The notes under the pieces are model-generated. The model was not told the DNA's origin. It saw only the letters and a list, made by a program, of their open reading frames with translations, and did no database searches. DNA of 64,000 nucleotides from Trichomonas vaginalis G3 (Eukaryota; Parabasalia; Trichomonadida; Trichomonadidae). Below are positions 1 to 9,987 of this stretch, piece by piece. The position numbers and the translations under genes were made by a program. Position 1 is the first letter of the stretch. Each line of letters opens with the position of its first letter. Location: the NCBI RefSeq assembly GCF_026262505.1, contig NC_067204.1, positions 3,443,797-3,507,796 on the forward strand, read 5' to 3'.

Positions 1-1
1 A

Positions 2-811
2 ATATACATCCAAAGAAAGAACGAAATCTGTACATTACTTGAGGATTCTGTATTCAATAGATGCAATTCCACTTCAGATGGTGGATCTGTTTATTACACC
101 TGCTTTCAGTCTGGGCAGATCGTTCAACAACGAAATTTTTATTTTGAATCAATATCATCAAATAATGGCATGGCTTTTGATCAAATAGCTAAACTTTTTT
201 CTACTAACAAAAACTACGCTTTTGAAATTTCGGTGTTAAAATGTGGAAAAAGTGAATCAGAAGGAAGAAATATATTTGAACTCAATTTTGGTGATCTACG
301 TTTTAAGAATAACAACATCACTTACAATAAATGTAATCAATATTCGTCAATACTTAGTATCCTTGCTGGAAAATCAGGTTACTATAATTTCTCAACATTC
401 AGAGAAAACAACCAAACTGAAAGTGATTCTCTTAGATTTTTCAGTTATTCGGATTCATATATCCAAATAGTTTCTTATTGCAATGTTATTGGAAATATAT
501 GCGGAATGGACATGGGCCAAGCTCTATTTTGGTGTTGTTACAATGCTAATGTTGATCACTGTGTATTTTTAAATAACACTGCAGCATGGATGTTTTATAT
601 TGAAAGAGAAGGTTACACATTGACTATTACTGATTCATGTATTCAATCGAATTCAAAAACGGGACAAGGAGCTCTTAAATTAATAATTGAAAGCACTCCT
701 CATTTTGATTCAGAAAATTGTTTCATAGGATCCAAAGTAATGTCTGCTAAAGGTTCTTATTTTTGTGCACTTGCAGAATCTTCAATTGCACTCTTTACAA
801 AGAAGCATTAG
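2..811 (+). CDS. Beta-helix surface-type protein, 3' part (5' end outside window)
   Basis: The reading frame is open from the left edge of the window to a stop at 811, so the start lies upstream. The product is rich in Asn, Ser, Tyr and Cys, with short repeating blocks of the kind N-C-x-F/I-x-x-N (for example RCNSTSDGGSVYY and VDHCVFLNNTAAWMFY). This is typical of right-handed parallel beta-helix proteins such as the large Pmp-like surface family of T. vaginalis. Family members usually end in one membrane helix and a short cytoplasmic tail, which this frame lacks. Just downstream (about 1107-1190) another frame reads a hydrophobic stretch (IASILCLLALLMTIPNW) that looks like the missing anchor, so the 3' end is probably eroded. 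Family assignment is by repeat style only; adhesion or surface function is inference. Confidence 0.5.
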   Translation: MYIQRKNEICTLLEDSVFNRCNSTSDGGSVYYTCFQSGQIVQQRNFYFESISSNNGMAFDQIAKLFSTNKNYAFEISVLKCGKSESEGRNIFELNFGDLRFKNNNITYNKCNQYSSILSILAGKSGYYNFSTFRENNQTESDSLRFFSYSDSYIQIVSYCNVIGNICGMDMGQALFWCCYNANVDHCVFLNNTAAWMFYIEREGYTLTITDSCIQSNSKTGQGALKLIIESTPHFDSENCFIGSKVMSAKGSYFCALAESSIALFTKKH

Positions 812-1678
812 GTTTCTAAAGCATATTTACATGCTTGCAACATTAAACATATCAATTCAAAAGTGCAAACTAGATATTCAGGGGGATACATAATATCATT
901 ATTATCATAATCCGCTTGTGTAGACTGATATTTCTTCCGTATATTCTAATGAGGATTAGAAAGGAATAATTGAATGGAAGAAATTTGGTTTGATATCGAG
1001 ACTCATCCAATGATCTCTGTGCCGAAATCATTTTGGATGTATGTATCACATAGATATGTGAGTTCTGCCTATAAATTCTCGAATTCTTACTTGATTGTTT
1101 GAATTATAGCTTCAATTCTCTGTTTGTTAGCATTATTGATGACCATTCCGAATTGGATTGAAGTTAATATGCATTACATTGTATTTATCCGTGAGTTTTT
1201 CTTTTTCATCATAAATTTCAATTAATTTTTTTGATACCATGTATTTTCAGCATTAGTATTATATTCTCATTTTCATAGATATATAAAATTCATTAATTAC
1301 ATGAAGATTTGGACAAAAATAAAAGTAAATAAATTAAATATCAAAGCAATTGATATGGAATTGCTTTAATAGAGGTGAGTATTCTTCAATATGAAGATTT
1401 CGGCAACAAAATTGTGTCATATTGAAGAATATATTCAACCGAATGAAATGACATGATAAATTTGCAAAAGTTTTCCGATGCATGAAATGAATAATCATGA
1501 TATTAGTAGATAGATTATCAAGATATTGGATTTTTTGAGTGTCTGATCACGGCAGGTGAGATTTTATGATTCCAAACCGCAACTTATGATCAATTAGTCA
1601 TCTGAATTTTCAGAACCCTTTCAAAATTGGTCATACGTTAAACTTTTTCTGAAAGCGAAAAAAAATCATTAAATTTTA
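812..1678. other. Intergenic; eroded 3' remnant and two hairpins
   Basis: No intact gene is visible. A hydrophobic stretch around 1107-1190 resembles the lost anchor of the preceding beta-helix gene. Two adjacent inverted repeats occur at 1343-1367 (arms AAAGCAAT / ATTGCTTT) and at 1380-1431 (15-bp perfect arms TATTCTTCAATATGA and its complement, with a loop of about 22 bases). Confidence 0.5.
1666..1671 (+). promoter_or_regulatory. Initiator-like motif TCATTA
   Basis: TCATTA lies 13 bases before the ATG at 1679. It matches the trichomonad initiator pattern TCA(C/T)(T/A)(T/A), where the A is usually the transcription start. It supports the chosen start of the ankyrin gene. Confidence 0.5.
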
Positions 1679-2558
1679 ATGTTTTCAAATAATGGTGTTT
1701 TGTATAGCGAAGAAGGAAATCTCGAATTTATTAAATCTGTAGCAGAGGGTATAACCAAAAAAGAACTTAGGTCTACTATTTTTTGTTCACCTCTCATTAA
1801 AGCATCTGGAAAAGGTCATCTTGAAGTTGTTAAATATCTTATTTCTGTTGGTGCTGACAAAGAAACAAGAGATCAAGATAGAAACACTCCGCTTATTAAA
1901 GCATCCGAAAATGGACATCTTGATGTTGTTAATTATCTTGTCTCTATTGGAGCTGATAAAGATGTACAAGGTCTATATGGAAGAACACCGCTCATTATTG
2001 CATCTTGGAAAGGCCATCTTCAAGTAGTCGAATATCTTATCTCTGTTGGCGCAGATATAGAAGCAAAGGATTGTTTTGGCAAGACTTCATTCTGTTATGC
2101 TTCAGAAAATTGAGGTTCTTCAATATCTCATATCTATTGGTGCTGACAAAGAAGCAAGAGACAACGAGATTAAGAGAGCACTCTTCATTGCATCTTTTAA
2201 CGGCCATCTTAAAGTTGTTAAATATCTAATCTCTATCGGAGCTGATAAAGATGCAGCAGACAATGATGGAATGAATCCACTCATTTGGGCATCAATGTCA
2301 AATCATATTGAAGTCGTTAAATATCTAATCTCTAATGGAGTTAATATAGATGCAAGAGACAAAGGTGGATCTACTGCACTCATTCAAGCAGCTTTTAATG
2401 ATAATGTTGGCATTGTTGAATGTCTTATCTCTGCTGGAGCAGATAAAGATGTAAGGAATATTAAAGGAGAAACTGCTCTAAGTTTAGCCTATGGTCAAAC
2501 GAAACAATATTTAAGATCAATTACTGGTATTGATGATTATTCAGATTATTCATATTAG
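1679..2558 (+). pseudogene. Ankyrin-repeat protein gene, frameshifted
   Basis: Eight or more 33-residue ankyrin repeats of the form G-H-L-x-V-V-x-Y-L-I-S-x-G-A-D-x-x-A-x-D run through the gene. The first half reads from the ATG at 1679 to a stop at 2113. The second half continues in another frame from about 2076 to 2558, with repeat periodicity preserved across the overlap, so one indel near 2105 separates them. The short N-terminus lacks the DUF3447-type region seen in longer relatives. Such genes form one of the largest families in T. vaginalis; the repeats bind proteins, but no specific partner can be named. It may be a young pseudogene, or the indel may be a sequence error. Confidence 0.8.
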
Positions 2559-2992
2559 GATTATCAAAATATTGATTATTAAATGAGAATTTATTTGGCT
2601 CATTGACAATATATATTTTTAATCACTTCCTTTGTTGAATGAATACTAAACAATATTCAGATAGGTTAATGTAAATCGTCCTATGATTAGATATTGAGTT
2701 TGTACCATGGCTAAGGTTTAATTTGATAATCAAGCAATTAATGTTAATCTACAATAGCTTTATTTCTAATATATAGCCCATCTTCATGTTGACAGATTTT
2801 TTGTATATGTATATGATCATATTCACAAGATTTTTCATGAAAAAATATTTGAATTTCAAATCTACCCAAAATAAACGAAAAAGTAAGTACTATTAAAACT
2901 TTCTAATTTAATCAAAGTTTATTGACGAAACTAAAAATAAAATTTATATTAAATTATTTTTGTAAATTTTTGGAAAAAAAGAAAAAAATAGC
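2559..2992. other. AT-rich intergenic
   Basis: The space between two convergent genes is very AT-rich. I see no gene or strong repeat in it. Confidence 0.6.
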
Positions 2993-3679
2993 TTACTCAA
3001 CCTTGCCTTCTGATTCATCTGGCTTCTCTTGCTTGTCTTCATCAGCCTTTGGCTCCTCAGAAGCTTCCTTTTCTTCTGTTTCTTCTTTTTCTTCACCTTC
3101 CTTGACTTCTGTGACCTTTGGCTGGACCTTCTTCTGTTGTTTGGCCTTCTGTTCCTGTTGTGCCTTCATAACTTCTTGTTGCATTTTTGGTTCCAATTTC
3201 TTGGAAAGGAATTGAGCGCCGATAAAGAAAACGCCCATAATGACCATTGGAAGATATTGCATGACCGGGTTCTGCTTAGGAAGATCGATCTTAGTGAAAT
3301 CTAAGTTAAATAATGAGTTTGATTGCTTATCTTGGACAACAACATGGAAATACTGTGCGGAGTCGGTTGAAATATGGATGAAGTAGTCTCCGAATGTTCC
3401 CTTGGCTTCTAAATGTGAAGAGAAATTCAAGTTGAATTCTGTTGCTTCGTATGTGAATTTAAGGGTAGTCATATCTACAAAGTTGTATGGGATTTTGGTG
3501 ATTGTTTCGTTCTGATTGTTTTGGAGGGCAAATGTTTGGTCAGAATTTTGTCTGATATAGTAAGATTCTGGATCTTGAATACCAGAAATGGTTATTGACC
3601 AGTTGCCAGTTATAATTTTAGAAATATCCAATTTGCTGCCACCAAACAAAGAACCTAAGCTAAAGCAAAGGAAGAACAT
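2993..3679 (-). CDS. Single-pass membrane protein with signal peptide and charged cytosolic tail
   Basis: The 228-residue protein starts with a hydrophobic N-terminus (MFFLCFSLGSLFGG) that looks like a signal peptide. A lumenal domain of about 120 residues follows, rich in beta-prone Asn, Thr and Phe. One membrane helix lies around residues 143-163 (YLPMVIMGVFFIGAQFL). The tail of about 65 residues is highly charged Lys/Glu/Gln (QQEQKAKQQKK, then EEKEETEEKEASEEPK). This topology suggests a type I protein of the ER or secretory pathway, similar in outline to EMC- or translocon-associated subunits, but no diagnostic motif fixes the family. The start is the only ATG before the signal-like segment. 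Codon use and composition look like a normal expressed host gene. Confidence 0.7.
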   Translation of the reverse strand: MFFLCFSLGSLFGGSKLDISKIITGNWSITISGIQDPESYYIRQNSDQTFALQNNQNETITKIPYNFVDMTTLKFTYEATEFNLNFSSHLEAKGTFGDYFIHISTDSAQYFHVVVQDKQSNSLFNLDFTKIDLPKQNPVMQYLPMVIMGVFFIGAQFLSKKLEPKMQQEVMKAQQEQKAKQQKKVQPKVTEVKEGEEKEETEEKEASEEPKADEDKQEKPDESEGKVE

Positions 3680-4426
3680 CTAAAAATTGTAAATTTTTTT
3701 TTGGCCACGATCTTGAAAAAAAAATTTTGATCGCATTGTTTATAAAAATTATAAAGACAAATTCAAGCAAAAGTAATATAAAACAATATTCGGATTGATA
3801 TGCTATATTGATTCATCTATTCATTATCTAGAAATATCAAAGTTTTTAAATCAAAATTTTTTTTGGGCATGAAGCAAATGGCTGGAACCTATAGTATATG
3901 ACTCATTCAACTTTCGGTGACAGATTTTTTAATTATATGATTACTATATATACCAAAATAAAATTTGTCGAAAGAATTGATTTCTCTGATAATATTATCA
4001 TATTGATGTCCATAAATATCGACACAACTTGCAATTTTATGCAAAAAAATATACAAGTAAGTTATATAATATTAAAATGATAGTTGAATGAAAAAAACAA
4101 AAAAAGTAAGATGCAACCATAAGGCATAACAAACGTTTCCATATAAGACATTGCATGAACATCTAAATATTCTCTCTAATCCTCATTTTGGTGCATAAAA
4201 TATGAGAAATATTATTTTTACAACAACTTTGATGCCACTTATATAGACAACTGGGCATTTTGTGTGTACTAATATAGATTATGGAGTTTCACGACAATCA
4301 AAGTCAATGAATCAAAGGAAGCAAACTTGAAAAATATGAATTTTCCGAAATTTATATGAATATTTTTAAATTATATGATAATTAGATGTTAAGTTTTTTA
4401 ATAATCTGTAGAAAAATTATAATTGA
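3680..4426. other. AT-rich intergenic between divergent genes
   Basis: Only short open stretches without family signatures are present. Nothing else is recognised. Confidence 0.6.
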
Positions 4427-6184
4427 ATAGATTGGTCACTTTTTCTAAAATCTCGTGTCTCTCTGCAGTCTCTTCTCCACTACAAAGATTCAGGCAACAA
4501 GAAGCTTGCACAGCAGAAGTTTTCGTCAGCAATTAGTGATTTCTCTCATGTCATCAATGAGTTGAAGATCACAGGCGTAGACGAAGCCCAAATGGTTATG
4601 ATTTGCTTAATTAACCGCTCAACATGCAACTTAATGAGTAACAAACCAGATGAAGCATTCAGTGATGCCAATGAAGCAATGAAAACATACAATTTACTTC
4701 GTGATCCCATTGATACAAACAAAATTAATGCAGATAAGCTTAAAGATGACAAATTAACAATTCCTCTTGCAATTTCATATGTCCGTCGTGGCCAAGTCTA
4801 CGAAGCCAGAGCTGAATTCCACAAAGCTATCCTTGATTACAACATTAGTGATAAAATCAATCCAAATGCTGATGGCTACCAAGCCCTTACACGCATATTC
4901 AAGAAACTCAACATAGTAGATATCAACCAGCAGGATCCAGACCTCAAACTCTTCACAGCTGTTTACCAAACGATGACTGATCAAGAAAAGGTTGTTGAAG
5001 CACTTTCAGAGTTGCTCCAGACACTTTTAGATCATCCACCAGCTGAATCCCACTTCAGCAAGTTCAGTGCTCAAGGCTGTGCAAGATTAATTTTCGGTAT
5101 CATGCAAATTTACATGAACATAGACATCGTCGTTGTTCTTTGCATATCCATCAACAGATTACTTGCCGAGAATGGCGTTAAAGATGCTTTCAATGGCTTC
5201 CCAGTAATCAGAACCGCAATGGATGTCTGGAAAGACAACGAAGCTATCGTAGGTGACTGCTTACGCTTCCTTGAACTCATTCCAACCCAATTCAACGAGA
5301 AAATGATCGAAGGCCAAATTGTCCCAACAATTATCAACGCGATCAACGTTGAATTGCAGCCAGAGGAGTATGATATCGCATTCATTATCATTTACAGACT
5401 CTCTTCTACCAAGGAGCAGCTTAAGGAGATCGGAACATCGAATATCATCGAAATTATCAACAAGACTAAGACACTTGGAGGTCTTATTCTCCTTTCCAAG
5501 TTGTTCCAGGTACCAGATCTCGTTCGTCTCGCTCAAGAAGAAGGCGCAATGGAGTGGGTTGTTGAAAAATTGAATGAAAACAAGACAAATGCTTCAATTA
5601 TTTCTGCAGCATCAATTGTCCTTGCACAGACATTCCTTCATGGCAGAGACACGTCAAACCAACGCGTCCAGGTCGTTCAAAGTGAAGAAGAAGAAAACGC
5701 CCGTAAACTTAAGTTTACAAAAACCGCTTCTCAAACGATCAGTATTCTTGGTCCGATTTCTAAGAAGAATAACAAAGATGCAACAATTGTATCCAACTGT
5801 TTCGCTGCAATTGCAAGTTGCGTCGAATTATCTACAAAAGATGTTCGTAATGAGCGCCTTATCCAAGCAGCCTCTGCAATGTTGGAACTCCACATGGCTA
5901 ATGAATCATGCGTTATGAACTTGGTCTCTTTTTTCTTCGCATGCACACAATGCGACCTCAAAGCTGACGTAAAGGCCAATCCATCTGTTTTCCCAACAGT
6001 TATGAAGGCACTACAGAAGCATCCTTCAAACCAGTTGCTCGCAGAAAGAGCTGTTGCAATTGCTGCTGAATGCGAACATAAAATTGCAGAAGATTTGGTT
6101 GCTTTGGGTCTCAGACAGTTCCCAGAGTCAGCTATCCTTAGAAAATATGTTGGTATCATTAACATGGAAAGATTCAAACAATAA
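4427..6184 (+). CDS. UNC45-like TPR and armadillo-repeat protein, start not visible
   Basis: The frame is open from 4427 to the stop at 6184 but has no ATG before the conserved region. The N-terminal part reads as TPR repeats: a K-D-S-G-N-K-K-L-A-Q-Q-K-F segment, then a helix pair around NRSTCNLMSNKPDEAFSDA, then a third around RRGQVYEARAEFHKAILDY. The remaining roughly 400 residues are alpha-helical, with armadillo-like repeats (LGGLILLSKLFQVPDLV; ASAMLELHMANESCVMNLV). TPR plus armadillo in this order resembles UCS/UNC45 co-chaperones, which bind Hsp90 through the TPR and fold myosin or other clients; trichomonads lack classical muscle-type myosin use, so the client is unknown. Either a short 5' exon is missed, or the start was lost by mutation or sequence error. 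Confidence 0.6.
   Translation: MDWSLFLKSRVSLQSLLHYKDSGNKKLAQQKFSSAISDFSHVINELKITGVDEAQMVMICLINRSTCNLMSNKPDEAFSDANEAMKTYNLLRDPIDTNKINADKLKDDKLTIPLAISYVRRGQVYEARAEFHKAILDYNISDKINPNADGYQALTRIFKKLNIVDINQQDPDLKLFTAVYQTMTDQEKVVEALSELLQTLLDHPPAESHFSKFSAQGCARLIFGIMQIYMNIDIVVVLCISINRLLAENGVKDAFNGFPVIRTAMDVWKDNEAIVGDCLRFLELIPTQFNEKMIEGQIVPTIINAINVELQPEEYDIAFIIIYRLSSTKEQLKEIGTSNIIEIINKTKTLGGLILLSKLFQVPDLVRLAQEEGAMEWVVEKLNENKTNASIISAASIVLAQTFLHGRDTSNQRVQVVQSEEEENARKLKFTKTASQTISILGPISKKNNKDATIVSNCFAAIASCVELSTKDVRNERLIQAASAMLELHMANESCVMNLVSFFFACTQCDLKADVKANPSVFPTVMKALQKHPSNQLLAERAVAIAAECEHKIAEDLVALGLRQFPESAILRKYVGIINMERFKQ
4436..4441 (+). promoter_or_regulatory. Initiator-like TCACTT before a gene with no ATG
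   Basis: TCACTT is followed by T/A-rich sequence in the usual position for a trichomonad initiator, yet no in-frame ATG follows before the conserved TPR coding begins near 4475. It suggests that the start codon of the next gene was lost, or that the true 5' end is not represented here. Confidence 0.35.
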
Positions 6185-6550
6185 TTTTAATATTTATTTG
6201 AATTATACTAATAAAAGAATAGAGCTATTTTTCACTTCATTTTGTATTGTTTTTTATTCAATAATGTCACATAATTCATGATATTAATCAAAGAATAGAA
6301 CTATTTTTCAATACATTATGTTTCTAATCTCCCTATGCATTTCATCAAACAAGTCTTCAATTTGGTATTGCACCAATCTACTCCATTGCTCCTTCATCTA
6401 GAGTTTTAGGTCAAAATTTTAGTTGGAAGAAAAGAAGTCACTCAACTCAAGGTTCTCTCTGTAAATTGATTCAAGAAGTAATACTGTAATTATAGATTAT
6501 ATTAGTTGAGCTTATATTATATGTGTGTGATAGCATGACCCTGAAAATAA

Positions 6551-6587
6551 AAAATTATCATTTTCGTCAGACGAAAATGATAATTTT
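6551..6587. repeat. Perfect 17-bp-arm hairpin
   Basis: AAAATTATCATTTTCGT is followed by CAG and by its exact complement ACGAAAATGATAATTTT, and then by GTCACTTTT. The GTCACTTTT tail also occurs in the inverted-repeat elements of this window. Confidence 0.8.
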
Positions 6588-6859
6588 GTCACTTTTCCAG
6601 ACGAAAATAATAATCCTTTATAATTTTTGAATGACTTTATCTCTCAATGTTTTAAACGTTTGTGAAGAGAAAAAAGAATTGATTATTATGCTTATTACTA
6701 TATCTATTGGTAATAAATTAGAATGTCGAAATGAAATCGGCTATAACAAAAGTGATAATTATGAATTTAGTTTTTGAAAAGTATAAAAAATTGAGTATAC
6801 AAAAACTTGAGTATAATTTATTTTCTATATAAGATTTGAATGATTTTATAACTAGGTTT

Positions 6860-6965
6860 AATAGTACCATTACGTGAGGTTTATATTCATATATGCTAAT
6901 CGAGTAAAAATGATTTTATGCCATTGAATTTTGAAACTTTTATAAAAGCTTTCACTTCACTTTCT
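6860..6965 (+). repeat. Dispersed segment also present near 56600-56710
   Basis: Both places share an aGGTTTATA-CTCATAT-like block, then AAAAATGATTTTATG, and end in the identical run TTTATAAAAGCTTTCACTTC. Here it sits upstream of an ankyrin gene. The second copy has no gene behind it. Confidence 0.6.
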
Positions 6966-7095
6966 CATTTTTTACCATCAATTCTTATCTGTGTAAATAA
7001 AATGGTTTTATTTCAGCTAACAAACCCAATACTTCATAGAATTAATAATGTTCAAACATTCGAATGTTATATTAACAATAAACAATGTCGAAATC

Positions 7096-8379
7096 ATGCT
7101 TAATAAGTATTTTGGTATAGCTTTTGCACAAAAATTATATGCAAATTATCTACTAGATAATAACATTTCAAAATTCGATATCAATATTGAAATCAAATCA
7201 CCAGATACATATAATTGACTAAAAGAAATACTTCAATACCGAAAAACAGAAGTTGAATGCGATGAAACAACTCTGAAGGATTTGTTTCATGCTGGTGTTG
7301 AACTTGAAATAAATGAATTAATTGATTTATACAAGACACATATAATTGATAAAATGAGGTTAGACAAAAATAATTGTTTTGAATTTCTTGAATATTATTC
7401 AGGCATTGAATCAAATGAAAAGATATTAGAGATTTGTGATTTCATTTCTTCGCATTTCTTCGAAATTGATGAAAATAAACTCAAATCAATTTCTCCATAT
7501 ATTGGATATGACAATATCGAAAGAATAATAAAGAGCAAAAAGCTCTTTTTAAAAGACGAAGATTCTCTGGCAAATTTCATTGTTTCTCTCTCAAGAAAAA
7601 GTGAAACATTCTATCCATTAATCGAACATGTTCATTTGGAGTTTTGTAGTGAAGAAATAATCAATAAACTTGTTGATATAAGTGATGAAAATAGCAGCAT
7701 CAATATTATCAAATCTCTTCGCGATTCTTTAATAAGATCAAGATATGTTTGCCATAATTATAATCGTTACAATATTCCTAAAGATTTCAGATCAAATGTT
7801 TCCAAATACAAGAACTCTAATGATTTTCATGATGCCTATGAAATCCTTGAAGAATTCAATCATATTATGATATTGATTGCAAACAAAGAATTTATCAGTG
7901 AATATAAGTTTACATTTCTTAATAAAATTTTACTCAAAGCATCTAAATACGGAAATTTAACAATTGTTAAATCCCTTATTGAAAATGGTTGTGATAAAGA
8001 AGCACAAGATAAATATGGATATACTCCGCTCATATGGGCATCAGAAAATGACCATCTCGACATTGTTCAATACCTCATCTCTATTGGAGCTGATAAAGAA
8101 GCCAGGAAGGATGATGGAACTACTGCGCTCATGTGTGCATCATATAAAGATCATCGTCAAATTGTTAGATACCTTATTTCTGTTGGAGCTGATATAGAAG
8201 CAAGGAATATTGATGGATGGACTCCCCTACTTCTTGCGGCATTAGCTGATCATTTTGAAGTCGTTGAATATCTTATCTCTGTTGGAGCTGATATGGAAGC
8301 AAAGAATAAATATGGAGAAACTATTCATAATGTTTCCTCAGATCAGATGAAAGATTATTTGTTATCAATTAAAAATTAA
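7096..8379 (+). pseudogene. Ankyrin-repeat protein with DUF3447-like N-terminus, one in-frame stop
   Basis: From the ATG at 7096 the frame reads a typical trichomonad N-terminal region (IEIKSPDTYN, a TGA at 7216-7218, then LKEILQYRKTEVECDE) and continues without other interruption to 8379. The residue expected at the stop is probably Trp, one base from TGA. About 220 residues of helical, DUF3447-like sequence (repeated short blocks such as FEFLEYYSGIESNEKILEICDFI) precede four to five C-terminal ankyrin repeats (residues equivalent to 7950-8340) of the GADKEARxxDGxTxL type. Function is unknown beyond a protein-binding scaffold. With only one defect it is either recently inactivated or a sequence error. 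Confidence 0.75.
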
Positions 8380-8619
8380 TTGGATTTACATTTATAATAC
8401 ATATATCTCTCATTCATCCATTATCTCGGGATAAGTAAACCAATTACTTTCTGTTTCATTGATATCAAAGTTAGATTTTTGAATAATAACATAAAAGTAA
8501 ATATCAATTTGGTATCTGCTTATCATCAACTACTAATTATTGCATTTAAAATTAAAACAGTAGCATTTCATCGTATCTGCATCGTCAAATTTTGAAAACG
8601 TGACAAGACGTCGCCTTGA
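8380..8619. promoter_or_regulatory. 5' region of the CK2 beta gene
   Basis: The 240 bases before the CK2 beta ATG are AT-rich and contain TCATCG and TCAAATTTT, which could serve as the initiator within about 60 bases of the start. No other feature is seen. Confidence 0.3.
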
Positions 8620-9300
8620 ATGTCGGGGCCGCGTTTTCAGCATAGTGATCAAGGCAAATTTGCCAAACACTCTGTTATATCAGATACAGAAAGCTCAGAT
8701 GATTCAGATAAAGATAGTTTAAGTTGGATTGACTCATTTCTTGACCAACCAGGCAGTGATTGGTTCTGCCGTATTCCAGAAACATATATCAACGACGGAT
8801 TTAATGTATACGGATTAGGGCTTAATGCTCCTCACGAAAAATTAGCATTTAAACAAATACTTGGAAAAGTCTCTGAATCAAGCGATTCTTTTGATTCAGA
8901 TAGCGAAGACGAGATAGAAAAATGTGCAGAAAATCTATATGGTCAGATACACGCAAGATATATTTATACAGACGAAGGAATGAGCGAAATGATACAAAAA
9001 TTCAAGGAAGGAGTATTTGGAATATGTCCAAGGTACTCTTGCAACGGGCATCATCTCCTTCCGATAGGATTAACAGATAAGCCTGGAGTAAGTACTGTGA
9101 AATTATACTGTTGTCACTGCAAACAATTATACCATCCAGATCCGGAACACGCTGTGATAGATGGCGCCTTCTTTACAAGAAGTTTCCCGCCTTACTTGCT
9201 CTTAGAACTTTCTACGAAAGATAAGAAAGGAGTTCATCAGACAGAACCATCGATGTTTACTAGCGAGTCACAGTCAGCGGCTCGTGTGTTTGTGAAATAA
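8620..9300 (+). CDS. CSNK2B: Casein kinase 2 regulatory subunit (beta)
   Basis: The 226-residue protein carries the hallmarks of CK2 beta in order. An acidic Ser-rich N-terminus precedes W-I-D-S-F-L and the SDWFCRIPETYINDGFNVYGL block (residues about 46-66). An acidic patch (DSFDSDSEDEIE, residues 89-100) is followed by LYGQIHARYIYTDEG (106-120). The zinc-binding dimerisation module has Cys136, Cys141, Cys164 and Cys167 around LPIGLTDKPGVSTVKLYC, and then Y-H-P. CK2 beta dimerises through the zinc module and docks two catalytic subunits to form the tetrameric kinase. Its length is close to the usual 215-230 residues. The ATG fits the start of the family. It is a conserved host housekeeping gene with no sign of damage. 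Confidence 0.95.
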   Translation: MSGPRFQHSDQGKFAKHSVISDTESSDDSDKDSLSWIDSFLDQPGSDWFCRIPETYINDGFNVYGLGLNAPHEKLAFKQILGKVSESSDSFDSDSEDEIEKCAENLYGQIHARYIYTDEGMSEMIQKFKEGVFGICPRYSCNGHHLLPIGLTDKPGVSTVKLYCCHCKQLYHPDPEHAVIDGAFFTRSFPPYLLLELSTKDKKGVHQTEPSMFTSESQSAARVFVK

Positions 9301-9672
9301 ACTATACTTATATACATTTTTGTTTACACATTTGATATAATTTTTTCATTTTCAAAATTACTCAAATTTCCTGTTTAACATTCTGATTTCATTACATTTT
9401 TTCATGATAATATATAAAAGAATTAGAGAAACGATTGTTTGCAAAGAACTCTTGAATAATATAACCAAAGTCAGGAAATGTATTGTAAAATTGACTTTAT
9501 TGTCATATATATGATAAATGTGATATTAAATCATCCTATATTTTGATATTGTATCAAGAGATATTTATAGTGCTGAAATGAGAGGAGCTTCTCCATTATT
9601 ATTTTTCATTATATTCAACTGAGAAAAGATACATGGTAACTTTAAAGCTACTATTTAATGATGCCAATATGA
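9301..9672. other. Intergenic, start of duplicated block at 9373
   Basis: AT-rich sequence without a gene. From about 9373 it is repeated at 23582 onward. Confidence 0.6.
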
Positions 9673-9936
9673 TTGAAATGTATCCATTGTTTCAAATTGT
9701 TTCTTCAAAATAATCAATTTTATTTTCTTGTTTCAAAATATAAAAAAAGTTTGGTCAATTTTGAATTTACGAAGGATTTAGGGCTTAATGCTCCTCATTT
9801 TACTCCGGTAAAACTTGAAAATGGTCATTTTCAATGCTATTTGGTAAAACTAAATCAGTCATCAATTTCTGCCAGAGCTATAACCTATCACAGAAAGCAT
9901 CTTCCCAACATTTTAAAGCATTATAAAAAAGTTTGA
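9673..9936 (+). CDS. Small open frame of doubtful status
   Basis: An 87-residue frame without recognised domains lies just downstream of the channel gene, on the opposite strand. It contains a 20-base match to the CK2 beta gene (shared run TTAGGGCTTAATGCTCCTCA, at 8817-8836 in CK2 beta and about 9779-9798 here), read in the same frame as LGLNAPH. In the second copy of this block the frame is disrupted. It may be a fragment duplicated from CK2 beta plus filler rather than a gene. Confidence 0.2.
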   Translation: MKCIHCFKLFLQNNQFYFLVSKYKKSLVNFEFTKDLGLNAPHFTPVKLENGHFQCYLVKLNQSSISARAITYHRKHLPNILKHYKKV

Positions 9937-9987
9937 TTTTTGTGATAGACAGATATATTTTAATAAACAAAAAGGTATAAAATAATA

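Larger units (their letters stand above)
6185..7095. other. AT-rich intergenic
   Basis: No supported gene. It contains the strong hairpin at 6551-6587 and a short dispersed segment at 6860-6965, both listed separately. Confidence 0.6.

Noticed and set aside
2922-3304. Plus-strand Ser/Phe/Leu-rich frames
   Set aside because: They are antisense shadows of the Lys/Glu-rich tail of the membrane-protein gene at 2993-3679.
6918-7103. 61-residue frame before the ankyrin gene
   Set aside because: It lies in the dispersed 5' segment, has no domain, and its counterpart at 56590-56710 does not keep the frame.
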